Assembly (NCBI RefSeq): GCF_000002075.1
Contig: NW_004797529.1
Location: 76,247-140,246, forward strand
Origin: Aplysia californica
Lineage: Eukaryota; Mollusca; Gastropoda; Aplysiida; Aplysiidae
Direction: 5' to 3'
DNA: 64,000 nucleotides
A model generated the notes under the pieces. It was not told where the DNA came from. It made no database searches and worked only from the letters and a program-made list of their open reading frames with translations. The position numbers were made by a program, and so were the translations under genes. This document shows positions 37,501 through 47,290 of the stretch, in pieces. Numbering within the stretch: position 1 is the stretch's first letter; each line of letters starts with the position of its first letter.

Positions 37501-37716
37501 TCCCAAAATTCTGGAAATTTTGGCTTTAAGCTGTATAATGATAATAAAATGTTTTGGTTAAATGTCAAAATTTTTATTTAATTTTTTTTTTTTTTTTTTG
37601 GTTAAATGTGGAAATTTCTAACGGATTCTCTGATTTCTTTGACAGGTCAGTCAAATTACGGTAAAGCGCAAAAGAGAGGCGCAGCTCATGGAGGCTATCA
37701 TCCTTACAATCGCTAG
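22572..37716 (+). CDS. HNRNPAB/HNRNPD: hnRNP A/B-D (squid-type) RNA-binding protein, nine coding exons
   Basis: Exons with GT-AG borders and consistent phases: 22572-22729, 26941-26981, 27365-27492, 28598-28750, 30598-30729, 31986-32079, 34572-34766, 36040-36072, 37646-37716. Total 1005 nt including TAG, giving 334 residues. The N-terminus is acidic (residues 1-52). RRM1 has RNP2 KVFVGGLSW (from 54) and RNP1 RGFGFVVF (94-101). RRM2 has RNP2 KVFVGRL (from 136) and RNP1 RAFCFVEF (176-183). An RGG segment follows (about 215-235), then a Gly/Tyr-rich region (236-311) and a SNYGKAQKR...YHPYNR tail resembling the SGYGK...YKPY end of vertebrate HNRNPD. The family packages nascent pre-mRNA and regulates splicing, mRNA stability and localisation, shuttling between nucleus and cytoplasm. 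The vertebrate AB/D/DL paralogues and insect squid share this architecture, so the single mollusc copy is probably co-orthologous. The 33-nt exon 8 is a candidate for alternative inclusion. A 100-N gap lies in intron 3 and does not touch an exon. Confidence 0.95.
23221..25512. repeat. Foldback repeat family in hnRNP intron 1
   Basis: Related segments lie at about 23221-23410, 24578-25030 and 25190-25512. Shared blocks include ACAACTAAACGCCAT, GGCCATCTTGTTT, TTGGAAACTGCCAGTGCAAA-like and GCGGCAGG-ATCCCCC. Within the middle copy, 24769-24825 and 24848-24905 are inverted repeats (AAACAAGATGGCTGTT against AACAGCCATCTTGTTT), so it can fold back. No coding content. The rest of intron 1 (22730-26940) is anonymous. 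Confidence 0.7.
27806..27905. other. Assembly gap of exactly 100 N
   Basis: One hundred N bases in hnRNP intron 3. The round number suggests a gap of unknown true size. Confidence 0.99.
27906..28344 (+). repeat. Copy of 18498-18937 inside hnRNP intron 3
   Basis: Begins at the edge of the N gap inside the SINE body and runs through the same unknown 250 bp to a poly-C tract. It is nearly identical to 18498-18937 in the same orientation. Either a recent mobile-element insertion whose left end is lost in the gap, or misplaced repeat sequence from assembly. Confidence 0.9.
28819..29675. mobile_element. hAT-like MITE with internal minisatellite, hnRNP intron 4
   Basis: The left end TAGTGCTGTGC and the reverse complement of the right end TATAGCTGTGC are similar. 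Flanks GTTTTGAG and GTCTTGAG match at seven of eight bases, as expected for a hAT 8-bp target duplication. Inside, about five units of 56-63 bp (about 28890-29235) each contain CGAAT, a T-run, GATAAGCC-like, TCTAACTTC and CGC motifs. No transposase. Confidence 0.6.
30426..30470 (+). mobile_element. SINE 3'-end fragment in hnRNP intron 4
   Basis: GCTCATATGACCTTATGCAG, then TTGCGAGCGGCGTAAAAC, the conserved terminus of the family complete at 59261-59792. Confidence 0.8.
32479..32537 (+). other. Possible alternative terminal exon of the hnRNP gene
   Basis: TTTGGTTTTGTTTTAG gives a fair acceptor before 32479. In the phase left by exon 6 the sequence reads [19 protein letters not shown] and stops at 32537. 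This would replace the Gly/Tyr tail with a short basic end. Length and phase could easily be chance. Confidence 0.15.
32655..33050 (+). mobile_element. SINE, diverged copy in hnRNP intron 6
   Basis: Follows the family consensus from the CTTTCCTGCTCTCTA body through CAGCCTTTCTACTGCTACTC and GTGTGCAAGTTGCAC to the GCTCATATGACC end. It is clearly older than the 18386 and 27906 copies. The tRNA-like head is not clear. Confidence 0.75.
33553..33793. repeat. Short element with 21-bp perfect inverted ends, hnRNP intron 6
   Basis: The sequence starting CACTCCTGTACAATTGCGG (from 33554) is perfectly repeated in reverse complement at about 33771-33791. The match continues inward with CGTTTG against CAAACG. 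The interior is rich in CTAGATCTAGAT motifs (33615-33690). MITE-like; no target duplication seen. Confidence 0.65.
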
Positions 37717-38320
37717 GCAGGGTAGATATCATTCCTACTACTTTCTATTGTTACTACCCGGTCACTTTCCATTTTCCTGTGTTGATGAGAGCGATTTGGT
37801 GGGATCCATTTTGGGGGAAGGGGGGGAATTCAATGCTTGGCTCCGTTTTGTTTGGTTTCAAAGTCATTGTGGTTATGTATTCAATCCGCTACTCATCAAC
37901 ACAGTTGTGTTGTAGATTAGTGAATGCACATACGTGTAAACAATTAAATGTAAAAGGGCATTTACCTCCCTTATTTTAAAACATTTTCTCTAACGCATCG
38001 TATTCTACTCAGAATGGACTTTCTTAACAAATGTTTTCTCACAATATGTGCTAAAAGTCTATAATGCATAAACTGTTGCTGCCCTTTTGCAATTATGAAG
38101 GAGATTGCACATATAGCACTAGCTCACTAACATTGTATCCTATCCTCAATACATATTTTTACAAATGCTTCTTATGAAAAACATTATTATAAATCATTTG
38201 AAAGTGTAAACAGTTTTTTGTTAAGATTTTTGGGGGGATTATCACAGCGGGGAATGACAGATTGTATTGCAGCGGGACGTGATTAGTTGATACAGATTGA
38301 ATAAATACAGGTAACCTTTA
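37717..38320 (+). other. hnRNP 3' untranslated region with poly(A) signal
   Basis: Sequence after the TAG at 37714-37716 has no coding signal. AATAAA at 38300-38305 is the first convincing polyadenylation signal, which would give a 3' UTR of about 600 nt. Confidence 0.5.
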
Positions 38321-39284
38321 TGCTCATGAGAAAAGTACATTTTCGGAAGGCTACCAGATTTCCAACAGTGTTGATAATTATGATTGCTGATCAGTTTTCA
38401 GGAGTTCATTTCAATGAGTTGGTATGGTACTTAATTTTTATACACTATGGTTTAGGAGAGTTTTTTGTAGAATTAAGTAGTGAAGAGTTCTTTTGCTTGT
38501 GTGATGCAGTGAATTGTGGTAAATACAGTTTCAGAGAAAAGAGGTCCATATATTTAAACTTGTCTTCATTTCTCTTCCTCAGACTACTACTACTGAATGC
38601 TGACATTGATGAAAGAGCATTTCTGTGAAGTTTTGCCAACATTGTGGATTTTTAGCGCATTTTATGTCATTTCATTTCTATGTGTTTTACTGTATTAAAC
38701 TGCCATTTTTTTTAAAAACACACATGTCTTTGTTAATATTATTTGTTCCTGTTTCGTATTTTGCAAATGTCCTAAGTAGGGTTTTTATCATCACAACTGT
38801 AAATTACACGTCTCTGAACATTGTTGGTTTCTTGTGTAACTGCCTCTGATCTTCGTCCGACTCAGGCTAATAGTGAGCCATACTAGTACTAAATCAAAAC
38901 TTCTTCCTTTCCAACATTGAAATCTTATTTTACTGATGGTGTAGATTTTTTGTGTCAACTTTCTAAGTGTTGGTTGACAGCAAGTTCACAAACTAGTTCC
39001 TAACTTTCAACACTGAATATTCTCCTTTCTCTTCTGAGGGTGACGAAACATGCTCAGCAATTGCGTGAGCTGCAGTTGATCACAGTATCTCTTTTCTTAA
39101 TCTGTCGTGGGAAGAGCTCGAAGTTGGCAGTATAACAATCCAAGTTAGCACTGATGAGTGCCACCTTGACTAGTTGCTGCCTCGGAATTACAAAGTTCTA
39201 TCTGACATTTACCAGCTCTGCTCTATCAAAAGTATGATGAGATTGTCCGAAGTAGATATTTACAGAACTATTCGAATACAGTGG
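38321..39284. other. No gene recognised
   Basis: Anonymous AT-rich DNA. It could include a longer hnRNP 3' UTR. No coding similarity. Confidence 0.45.
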
Positions 39285-39947
39285 AGTCCACTTATGACGA
39301 ATCCTGAAATATCGTGACGTCTTAAAGACTTATTCTACAACCCCGTTTTTTCCCTTCTTTATCTTTGTAAATAAAATACTGCTACAGCGCAATCAGATAC
39401 ATGCGCGAGTCAGTTATAGCGGAATATTCCTGTTGCTGTGCATAGGCCATTTGTACATGTAAAACCTTGCCAGTTGAGAAACCTGTTTGTGATCAAGCGA
39501 AATGGAAGTGGGAGAGCCCATGTGTGCCAACGATGAAGGCTAGACCAATTAAACATAAAACACCTTGCCAGTTGAGAAAGCTGTTGGGGATCCAGCGAAA
39601 CAAAGAATGGATAACCAACAATGAAAACCGGAGCGAATGAGTGGGGAGCTATACGTTCTTATACTAACCGTCTAGGTGGGAGGGTGTGACATGCGCAGAC
39701 AAGCAGAATGTATTGCGTGATAGGCCAGCCCAGTCTAGATTATCTAGGCCTACCATGCCTCTCTCTTCTCTGGTGTGGGATGGAGAGGTCACAATGCTGT
39801 GATAGATGTGAATGTGTGACGTGCGCAAGCAGACGAAACGTACAACACAGGGCGGTGGAGTGGGAGACTAACTGGATCCCTTCTAACGAGAATCCTGCTG
39901 TATAGTGTAACGGACATTTCGCACTGGTCCCCTCCCTCTCATTATTA
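39285..39947. repeat. Pogo/Tigger-like terminal fragments and a duplicated segment
   Basis: CAGTGGAGTCCACTTATGAC at 39285 resembles a Tigger terminus. About 39460-39545 and 39556-39630 are an imperfect duplication sharing CCTTGCCAGTTGAGAAA. 39885-39947 is the reverse complement of the 84-bp unit at 42852-43103. No coding content. Confidence 0.5.
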
Positions 39948-39949
39948 TA

Positions 39950-42411
39950 CAGTGGAAACCTGATAATGATATAACGGATGGTGGGAGTAGAGAAAATATC
40001 CTGTTACTGTTATATCCGATCCCTGTTAAATCAGAAATGCAAGGAAAGTAAGCATTTGTGGACTAATCCAGCTGTACTTATTCATTGGTAGTTTCCTTTG
40101 CCACAAGTACCCTCGAACAGGGGTTTTCGCACAAACTTTTTCCTTGCCTCCTTCAACCAATTCAGAAGAGCTTTGTCCACAGCATCTGCATCGGGTAGTC
40201 TCATCTTCTTTCGATCCGGAGCAAACTTTCCAGGAGTATGCTGCCACTATCTTCTCTCTATCCTTGATAATGGTGTGAATCGACCCTTGTGGAATGTCGA
40301 ACTGACGACAAAATCTCTGCCAGTGGAGCTTGCTTTTCGTTAACAGTCAGCCTGGAATTATTTCATATTTTTTGTCAATTGAATGGCATTTTCTCTTGCG
40401 CTTGACATCGTTGACACATTACGCGTGCGTCTTGTTAGGTTTTGGGCTAGATCGAGGTCTGCAGCACACCGCAGCCCTCTCTCGCTTCACACGCTGCGTG
40501 TGCTCGCAGTAGTGGCATGGTTTGAGTGGGCTTGCTCCATCACTGCGTTACTCTCTCCCTCTCTCTCTCTTAATTTTTACACATTGTTAACGAGCGTTTG
40601 TCCCTGCTATAAGTGGTTGGGCTCCGATGAGGCCCTGTTATTGCCGCAATAACACTTTTAATAGAGGCAAACAGTAGGGAAAAACGTGGATTTTAAACAT
40701 CCCTGTTATTACCGGTGTAACACGCTCAGATCACTACCTTGCAATAAAAACTACCGTAGTGGTTTTGGCGTAAGCTTTCATGCCATAACCACTACCGTAG
40801 TGATTTTTGCACATGCTGTAAACACTACCGTAGTGAATTTGGCGTACGCTAAGAACAGTATCTGTAAGTCTAAGCTAAAAACACTACCGCTTACACGCCA
40901 GATTGACTACCCACGCCAAAAACACTTTTATCATTCTTTGTCAATAAACACTACTGAGGTTGTTTTCATGGTTTCGACATTAAGCTCAAACTATCCCAGT
41001 ATTTTTAAGACCGGTAGATCTACTTTGGGCTATTATAACTAAGAGATGGCACCTGAAATGGGGGTTTGGCCTCAAATTTTTATTATCCTTTAGTTTTGCC
41101 ACTATTTCGTCATTTTACCAAGCATTAAGACTCCAAAAGATATATTTCTTCTAAAATGCTTTTGAAAGGTAGATCTAGTGATTAACTATTTCTGAGAAGA
41201 AATTTTGAATTAAAATTGCATTTTCCTCAAAATCATAATATTTTTCTGTACATTTAATGCTTTTAAAGTATGAATGGATTTAAATTTAAATGAAACTTGG
41301 CAGAGGTGTGGTCCAAATAAAGCTAAGCAAGATATCACATGCTTTTTTAATATATTTCTTATTTCTACCTAAAGTTATTGATGTTTGTAAGTTTTAAAAA
41401 AATAGATCTAGATTTCTAGATCTAAGGCTTTAAAACATTTCAATGACTAATTTTTTAAAATATTTTTTTCTCCTAAAATATAAATCTACAAGATACATGT
41501 AATGTAATAGAAAAAGCTTGTTATGTGTTGACTTTTTTAGATTAAAAAAAAAACGTACAAAAAATGGTTCATTTTCCTTTATGGCCACCGTTACCATGGC
41601 AACTGCAAGATTCATCCACAAATAGATGATTGCAAATTACTCACAATACGATCCTTAATATATAGTATGAGTGGTTTTTGAAGTCTCTAGTAGTGAATTC
41701 GGCGTGAGAAGCCGAAAATAGTGGGGTTTGTGTGATTGTATAATAATTAATATATTGCCTGAGGCTAAGAATATACGTACATCTGGTGGTTGATCTAGAT
41801 CTAGTGTTTTTACGTACATCTGGTGGTTGATCTAGATCTAGTATTTTTGAGGGGCAGCAGTTTATTTAGCGTGATCATTGATCAGGATAGATCTAGTTGG
41901 GTTTTTTTTTAGAATAGATCTAGATCTACTGGAATAGTAATTTTTGCTTGAAAGAGTGAACTCACTGACTGAGATCTAGCTAGAAAATAGTGATTTTGAC
42001 GTGAAGGCCTATGCATGCTATAAACACAAACGATAGTGGATTTTGCGTGATGGTAGTGAATGTACTTTACGCACATCTGATGGTAGTGTTTTTTTGCGGG
42101 ACAGTAGTTTATTTAGCGTGAAGGTCTGTGCTATAAACGCTACTACTACTACTAGTGCTTTCAACGTTGCCAATATGATTGGTAGTGTTTCTTGCATAGA
42201 GTGATTTTGGCTCAAGGATAGTGTCTTTGGCGTAGCCGGAAATAGTGTTTTTGGCGTGAAGGTCTGTGCTATAAACACTACTGATACTGATAGTTGACTG
42301 ATAGTGATAGTGCTTTCAGCGTTGCCAAAATGACTATGGTAGTGTTTCTTGCATAGAGTGATTTTGGCTTATTACACCGGGCCTGTTATAGGGCCTATAT
42401 GGTTTCCACTG
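39950..42411 (-). mobile_element. Tigger/pogo-like DNA transposon remnant, TA target duplication
   Basis: The ends CAGTGGAAACC and GGTTTCCACTG are inverted repeats flanked by TA on both sides. On the minus strand at about 40380-40026 there is a broken N-terminal transposase segment containing CRQFDIPQGSIHTIIKDREK. This is the psq/CENP-B-type helix-turn-helix of Tigger transposases. The catalytic DDE domain is absent. The segment from 40732 to 42360 is a later insertion, leaving a short non-autonomous core of about 0.8 kb. A sister copy lies at 43124-43925. Confidence 0.75.
40732..42360. mobile_element. CACTA-like element with subterminal repeats, nested in the Tigger remnant
   Basis: The left end CACTACCTTGCAATAAAAAC and the reverse complement of the right end CACTCTATGCAAGAAACAC agree over about 36 bp with mismatches, both running into ACTACCRTAGT and TTTTGGC. 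Both ends hold many copies of AACACTACNGTAGTG or AGTGTTTTTGGCGTG in both orientations (about 40740-40950 and 41680-42360). CACT ends plus subterminal arrays suggest the EnSpm/CACTA superfamily. The interior, about 700 bp, has no transposase and no 3-bp target duplication is evident. Confidence 0.5.
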
Positions 42412-42589
42412 TACGTGCAACAGGATTCCACTGTATTGACGTAGATCTATGAAATGAATTGAGCGTTGGTCTATGCAAACAAAAGTTGCTATGTGCTAGG
42501 CTCTACCCAGTGTCACAACTTTTAGGCAAACTATCGAGATGACACAGGCCTGCATTTGAACGAATAGGTCTTTTATTTCTTACATAGCT

Positions 42590-42754
42590 CATAATATGCA
42601 GGCATTTCAGGCGCTACTTTTTACTTCTCTTTACACATTACTTGCTCAGTGCCTGTAATAATTTACACAAAACCTTGTGTTTGCTATACGAACACTCGGA
42701 TTCAACGAGGTTGTAGGGCAGTCCCGGCAACCTCGTTGAATCCGAGTTCCACTG
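42590..42754 (-). mobile_element. Partial copy of the pogo-like MITE at 46186
   Basis: The reverse complement starts CAGTGGAACTCGGATTCAAC at 42754 next to TA. It follows the 46186 element through AGGCACTGAGC and TGCATATTATG, then diverges. Confidence 0.75.
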
Positions 42755-42851
42755 TACCATAGAAGCACAAAGATCTATCTGCACATTATCTAGCTTGTGA
42801 GAAATTTGAGCTAAAACTGTTTCACAAGTCAAAACTTTTCAAGTGCAATTA

Positions 42852-43103
42852 CAGTGGAATCCTGTTATAACGAGAGGGAAGGGACCGGTACAAAATGTCC
42901 GTTATAGCAGGATTCTCGTTGTCAGGGATCCAGTACAGTGGAATCCTGTTATAACGAGAGGGAGGGCTGGGGTGCGAAATGTCCATTATAGCAGGATTCT
43001 CGTTGTCAGGGATCCAGTACAGTGGAATCCTGTTATAACGAGAGGGAGGGGAGCGGTGCGAAATGTCCATTATAGCAGGATTCTCGCTATAATGGATCCA
43101 GTA
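42852..43103 (+). repeat. Head-to-tail triplet of an 84-bp Tigger-type terminal unit
   Basis: Units start at 42852, 42936 and 43020. Each runs from CAGTGGAATCCTGTTATAAC to GGATCCAG followed by TA, and each contains an internal inverted match (GGAATCCTGTTATAACGAG against TTATAGCAGGATTC). The three are nearly identical. Confidence 0.9.
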
Positions 43104-43123
43104 ATAAATCCAAGGGAAATAGT

Positions 43124-43722
43124 AGTGGAAACCTGATAACAGGGACGGTGAGAGTAGAGAAAATGTCCTGTTATATCCGATACCCGAAATCAGAAAAGCA
43201 AGGAAAGTAAGCATTTGTGGACTAATCCAGCTGTACTTTTTCATGGGTAGTTGCCCTTGCCACAAGTACCCGCGAACAGGGGTTTTGGCACCAACTTTCT
43301 CCTTGCCTCCTTAAACTTAAACCACATCAGAATCAGAAGAGCTTGGTCCACAGCATCTGCATCGGGCAGATCTTCTTTCGATCGATCCAGAGCAAACTTT
43401 CCATTGGAGTATGCTGCCACTATCTTCTCTCTATCCTTGATAATGGTGTGAAACGACCCTTTGGAATGTCGAACTGACGACAAATCTCTGCCTGTGCAGC
43501 TTGCTTTTTGTCAACAGTCTGGATTATTTCCTATTTTTTGTCAATTGAAAGGCATTTTCTCTTGCGCTTCACATCGTTTGTGACACTTTAGGTCATTTCG
43601 CGTGCGTGTTGCTAGGTTTCAGGCTAGATCGAGGTCTGCAGCACACACGCAGCTCTCTCTCGCTTCACACGTGGGTGTGCTCACAGTGGCATGGCTTGCG
43701 TGGGCTTGCTCTATCACAGCGT

Positions 43723-43810
<88 letters not shown>

Positions 43811-43925
43811 TACTCTTTACACATTGTTAACGAGCCTTTGTGACATTTGTCCCTGCTATAACCGGTTGGGCTCCAATGAGGTCCTGTTATTGCCAATGAC
43901 TTTTAATAGAGACAAAGACTGAAAG
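43124..43925 (-). mobile_element. Tigger/pogo-like remnant, second copy
   Basis: Parallels 39950-40700. The minus-strand frame around 43520-43200 is better preserved: VDKKQAAQAEICRQFDIPKG, then HTIIKDREKIVAAYSNGKF and LPDADAVDQALL. This matches the psq and CENP-B HTH regions of Tigger transposases. The DDE catalytic domain is missing and the right end is lost near 43925. Confidence 0.75.
43725..43807 (+). repeat. (CT)n microsatellite inside Tigger copy 2
   Basis: About 40 CT repeats. The same place in copy 1 (about 40550-40570) has only a short interrupted CT run. Confidence 0.95.
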
Positions 43926-43928
43926 AGT

Positions 43929-44030
43929 CTGTCCCCGTAAAATTTTATGCAAATTTAGATGGTCAAATTATGCCCCCCAAAATGCCAAATTATGCAAAAA
44001 TTATGCAAGTTACCGTAGCACCATTCACGA
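43929..44030 (+). mobile_element. Partial MITE family A
   Basis: CTGTCCCCGTAAAATTTTAT, then GCAAATTTAG resembles the left end of the elements at 60564 and 62462. A reverse fragment is also recognisable near 47888-47960 (TTTTATGCAAGAAAAATTCT). Confidence 0.45.
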
Positions 44031-44159
44031 CATGTTTTACACTTTTTCAACATGAATTTTCATGTTTTAATTACAGAAAAATTTAAAACATAATCAGTAT
44101 CACTAATTTGTTGTATATTTGGAAAGAAAACAATACACATCAGTAAGAAAAAAGGGAGT

Positions 44160-44653
44160 GCTTATTTAGACCACATATGGCCTAAATAAGGTAAGGGAGG
44201 GGGGGGGGGGGGGGTTAGCTTATTTAGGCCGCACATGCTCGTCAAACTACCCTTTTCAGGGAACTGAGTTCGTTCCACTTTCATAATGGTGCACCTTTCT
44301 CATTTAGTACAGTTTTGTCTCTGTGAACAACTTATTAATCATAATGAATATTGTAAGAACAAAGCACAATACGCAAAATTTTGCTCAATCCCAATACATG
44401 TAGTTTGAATGAGGGCCAGATTTTTCCTTCATGGAGGGGCAAAAGCTAGGCTACCATTTTGGCACACTTTGGTCAAGTGAAAAGGTCAAATCCTCCGAAT
44501 GGACTTCCGGGTCAAATTTGGGGTATAAAAAATGTGCACACAACGCGGCTGAGTCAAAGTTACACTATCTTTGCCTGTCTCGTAGTAGTACATGTAGTAG
44601 ATAATAGTAGCAAAGATCGGGTAGAGAATCTTTGGTAGTAGATTCTATCTAGT
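44160..44653 (-). repeat. Dispersed repeat, about 490 bp (copy 2, inverted)
   Basis: Reverse complement of 5258-5748 over its whole length, with scattered differences. A poly-G run at 44201-44213 marks the CCCCCC position of the palindromic unit. It ends sharply at GTAGATTCTATCTAG/TACAGTAG. Confidence 0.8.
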
Positions 44654-45845
44654 ACAGTAGTCTCCGCCTAAACGCACGCCATACAAAAGCACGCTCCGCT
44701 CAAACGCACGCTTTCGTCATCTGACGGGTTTTTTACTATATAATTTAGACGTACAAACGCATGGTAACTCCCTCTAAACGCACGCTCCGATCTGCGAAAC
44801 ACACTGACAGGTATAGCTTGATTGAGGGAAATTTTCACAATGACTACTATACGATCTGCACAACTTGCAGAAGACAAGTGTAGAAAAATCGGATATTAGG
44901 CGAGACTGCCCCTTATGCCGAACAAAGAGAGCGACGGACAGCGTTTTCACACCCAACTTTCCACAGACACATAGGTCTAGGACTGGTCGGGTGATCTGTT
45001 GGGGATTTGGGGGACTGAAATATTATTTGATTGGTCACTGGAAATGCCTCTCTTTGAGAGAAGGTTTCTGACTGGTGTTTGAGTGACTGCGTGTTGGCTA
45101 ATGTTTAGTTAGACCTAAGCCTATGATGCGCAACACACGTGAATGCTCGTTCATGAATTTACGGTCGGGGGTGGTCGCTTGGACAGCCACGTGGCTGGGC
45201 CGTCGTCTCTATGACTATCACCAACAGTTTCCTTATAGGCTATCTGTTCCCGACATTTTATAGCGCATTCATTACATCGAGTCTGTCTTTCTGCCCCCCC
45301 CCCCCCCCCCACACACACACCCATTCAACGCCTTTGCAGTCTTAACCACAGTCTGAGAATCTTTTAAAAAACAGTCACGTGTCGTCACATTGTCATGCCT
45401 TTGGGCTTTGGAATTGAAATAGAACGAATTGCACTGTTCTAGTTAGTTTTAGATTCAGCAGCTGACTGTATTTCCAGAGTTAATTATAAGAAATCTCACC
45501 ATAACAATCACTTTTACTTCTATTAGAATAATTAGATCCAACTTTTTTTTTCTAAAATCTGTTTTGCACAAACTTAAGGTTTTCTCTACATGTACTTCTA
45601 GAGCACAGAATTACATAGCATAAGCCTCTGCTCAGTCGTTTAGTATACATAATAAAATATATACGCTGTTGTATAGATCTATAAATCATCTTACGTTATT
45701 TTCTGGATATTTTTTAAAACTCCTTTTTTTTAACATGTCACAAAATCAAATTGTGCCATTTTCTTGGATAAGAATAGCATTAGCAGTGGACTTTTTAGAC
45801 AGCGAGTCCCTGATTCAATATTTTAAAAAAATATGCTACATGTAA
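44654..45845. other. No gene; possible Tigger-like end at the left
   Basis: CAGTAGTCTCCGCCTAAACG at 44656 and repeated AAACGCACGC motifs to 44790 look like a pogo-type terminus, but no matching right end was found. The remainder is anonymous, with a C/CA run near 45295-45320. Confidence 0.4.
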
Positions 45846-46180
45846 TCAATGAAAATTGCAAAGGTCCCGGGGGTCCACAATCCTTTAAAATTCCTCTACG
45901 GCAATGGTGACTCCGGGGTCCACCAATCCTTTAAAAATTAAACCTACTTATTTCACTACGGTGACCCCGGGGTCCACCTGTCCTAAAACCTAGTATTTCG
46001 CAAGGTAGGCCCCGGGGTCCACCTTAAACCTGCTTATTTATCACTCCGTTGACCCTGGGGTCCACCAATCCTTACTTAAACCAAACCTTATTTCACTACG
46101 GTGACTCCGGGGTTCACATCCTAAAACCTAGTATTTTGCTATGCAGACCCCGGAGTCCACCTATCCTCTACAGGACTCTA
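45846..46180 (+). repeat. Right-arm copy of the foldback element at 3872-4652
   Basis: Carries the GACTCCGGGGTCCACCAATC and CTACTTATTTCACTACGGTG units in the same orientation as 4393-4640 and ends with the same CACCTATCCTCTACAGGACT. The left arm is absent. Confidence 0.8.
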
Positions 46181-46185
46181 TAGTA

Positions 46186-46738
46186 CAGTGGAACTCGGAT
46201 TCAACGAGGTCGCCGGGCCTGACCTAAAATCTCGTTGAATCCGAGTGTTCGTTATAGTAAACATTAGGTTTTGTGTAGATAATTAAAGGCACTGAGCGAG
46301 TAATGTGAAGTCACAAGTAGTGCCTGAAATGCATGCATATTATGGTCCCCCCTCTCCCCGACACAGCCACGCGTGCGCAGGCCGCCCATCCGACCCCGAC
46401 ACACGCCAGAGTATGCACATGCGTGTGCCAACAACGCATGTGTTGGTGTGAAAAAAGGCCGCTGATTGGTCACATTCATTCGACTAAATGAAGTAAATGA
46501 ACAATAATGTGAACACGATGCAGATGCAATGGATGGTTTCCAGGAATAGATAAGGTTCGTTCTGGGAGAAAAATAAGCGAAGCCACGTCTGTGGGGGCTG
46601 TTGAATCCGAGTTTGCTGATTTAAGTGCTCGTTGAATCCGGGTTATTTTTATATTTATTGATTCTAAAGAAGAAAAACGGGGAATCTATCTCCTCGTTGA
46701 ATCGTTGTTCTCATTGGACTTGAATCCGAGTTCGTCTG
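46186..46738. mobile_element. Pogo/Tigger-like MITE, 553 bp, TA target duplication
   Basis: The left end CAGTGGAACTCGGATTCAAC and the reverse complement of the right end CAGACGAACTCGGATTCAA match except near the tip. TA flanks both sides. The body contains several further GTTGAATCCGAG motifs in both orientations. No transposase. Confidence 0.7.
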
Positions 46739-46740
46739 TA

Positions 46741-47049
46741 GTGAAGTGGTAAACTGCGACATAACATTGAACGTTTTTTGAGAACTAGTGAAAAAGTGTC
46801 ACTATAAGTATAACTTCTTCTTTCGTGAGGCAACATGGTGAAATTAGGTGCTCGTCATAATACAGTCTATGTCGGAGAAACGTATTTTTCCGCCAGTGAA
46901 AATTATTGAATTTGTATTTTTTGGCTCGACCTCTTGTGCGTCAGTTTGAATTTTTAAATATTTTTAAAACACCTTTCCTTTCCATGTGAATTTTACTGGA
47001 AAACAGTTGATTAAAGTAGCGTATACATGGACTCGCGGCCTTCCGAGTG
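46741..47049. other. No gene recognised
   Basis: Anonymous AT-rich sequence. Confidence 0.45.
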
Positions 47050-47290
47050 CTTGGTATCAGTGAAATCGGGGTAATTCAGATCGCTGTTTCTTTGCTATTT
47101 CGCTATAAAAGACCAAATGACGCACAAATGTACACCTTTGTAATAAAGTTCAGCTTTTCCTCGTTACAATGGTGTAAGTTGTAAAATTATATGTCCGATT
47201 GTTGTTGGGAGCTGGAGAATCGTCGAGGGAGGAAAGCGAAGCCCCTCGTTCGTGGTCCCCGGTGAAAAAAACCTGACACGCGTGCTTCGC
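47050..47290 (+). repeat. Dispersed repeat D, copy 1
   Basis: Shares with 50695-50975 the blocks GTTACAATGGTGTAAGT, GGAGCTGGAGAATCG and GAAGCCCCTCG. Same orientation. No coding similarity. Confidence 0.75.

Noticed and set aside
40686-41042. 118-codon frame
   Set aside because: It spans the CACTA-like left end and its subterminal repeats; no transposase motif.
42849-43265. 138-codon minus-strand frame with repeated RYNRIPLYWI
   Set aside because: The repeat is the 84-bp Tigger unit read three times.
46264-46479. 71-codon minus frame
   Set aside because: Inside the pogo-like MITE; no similarity.
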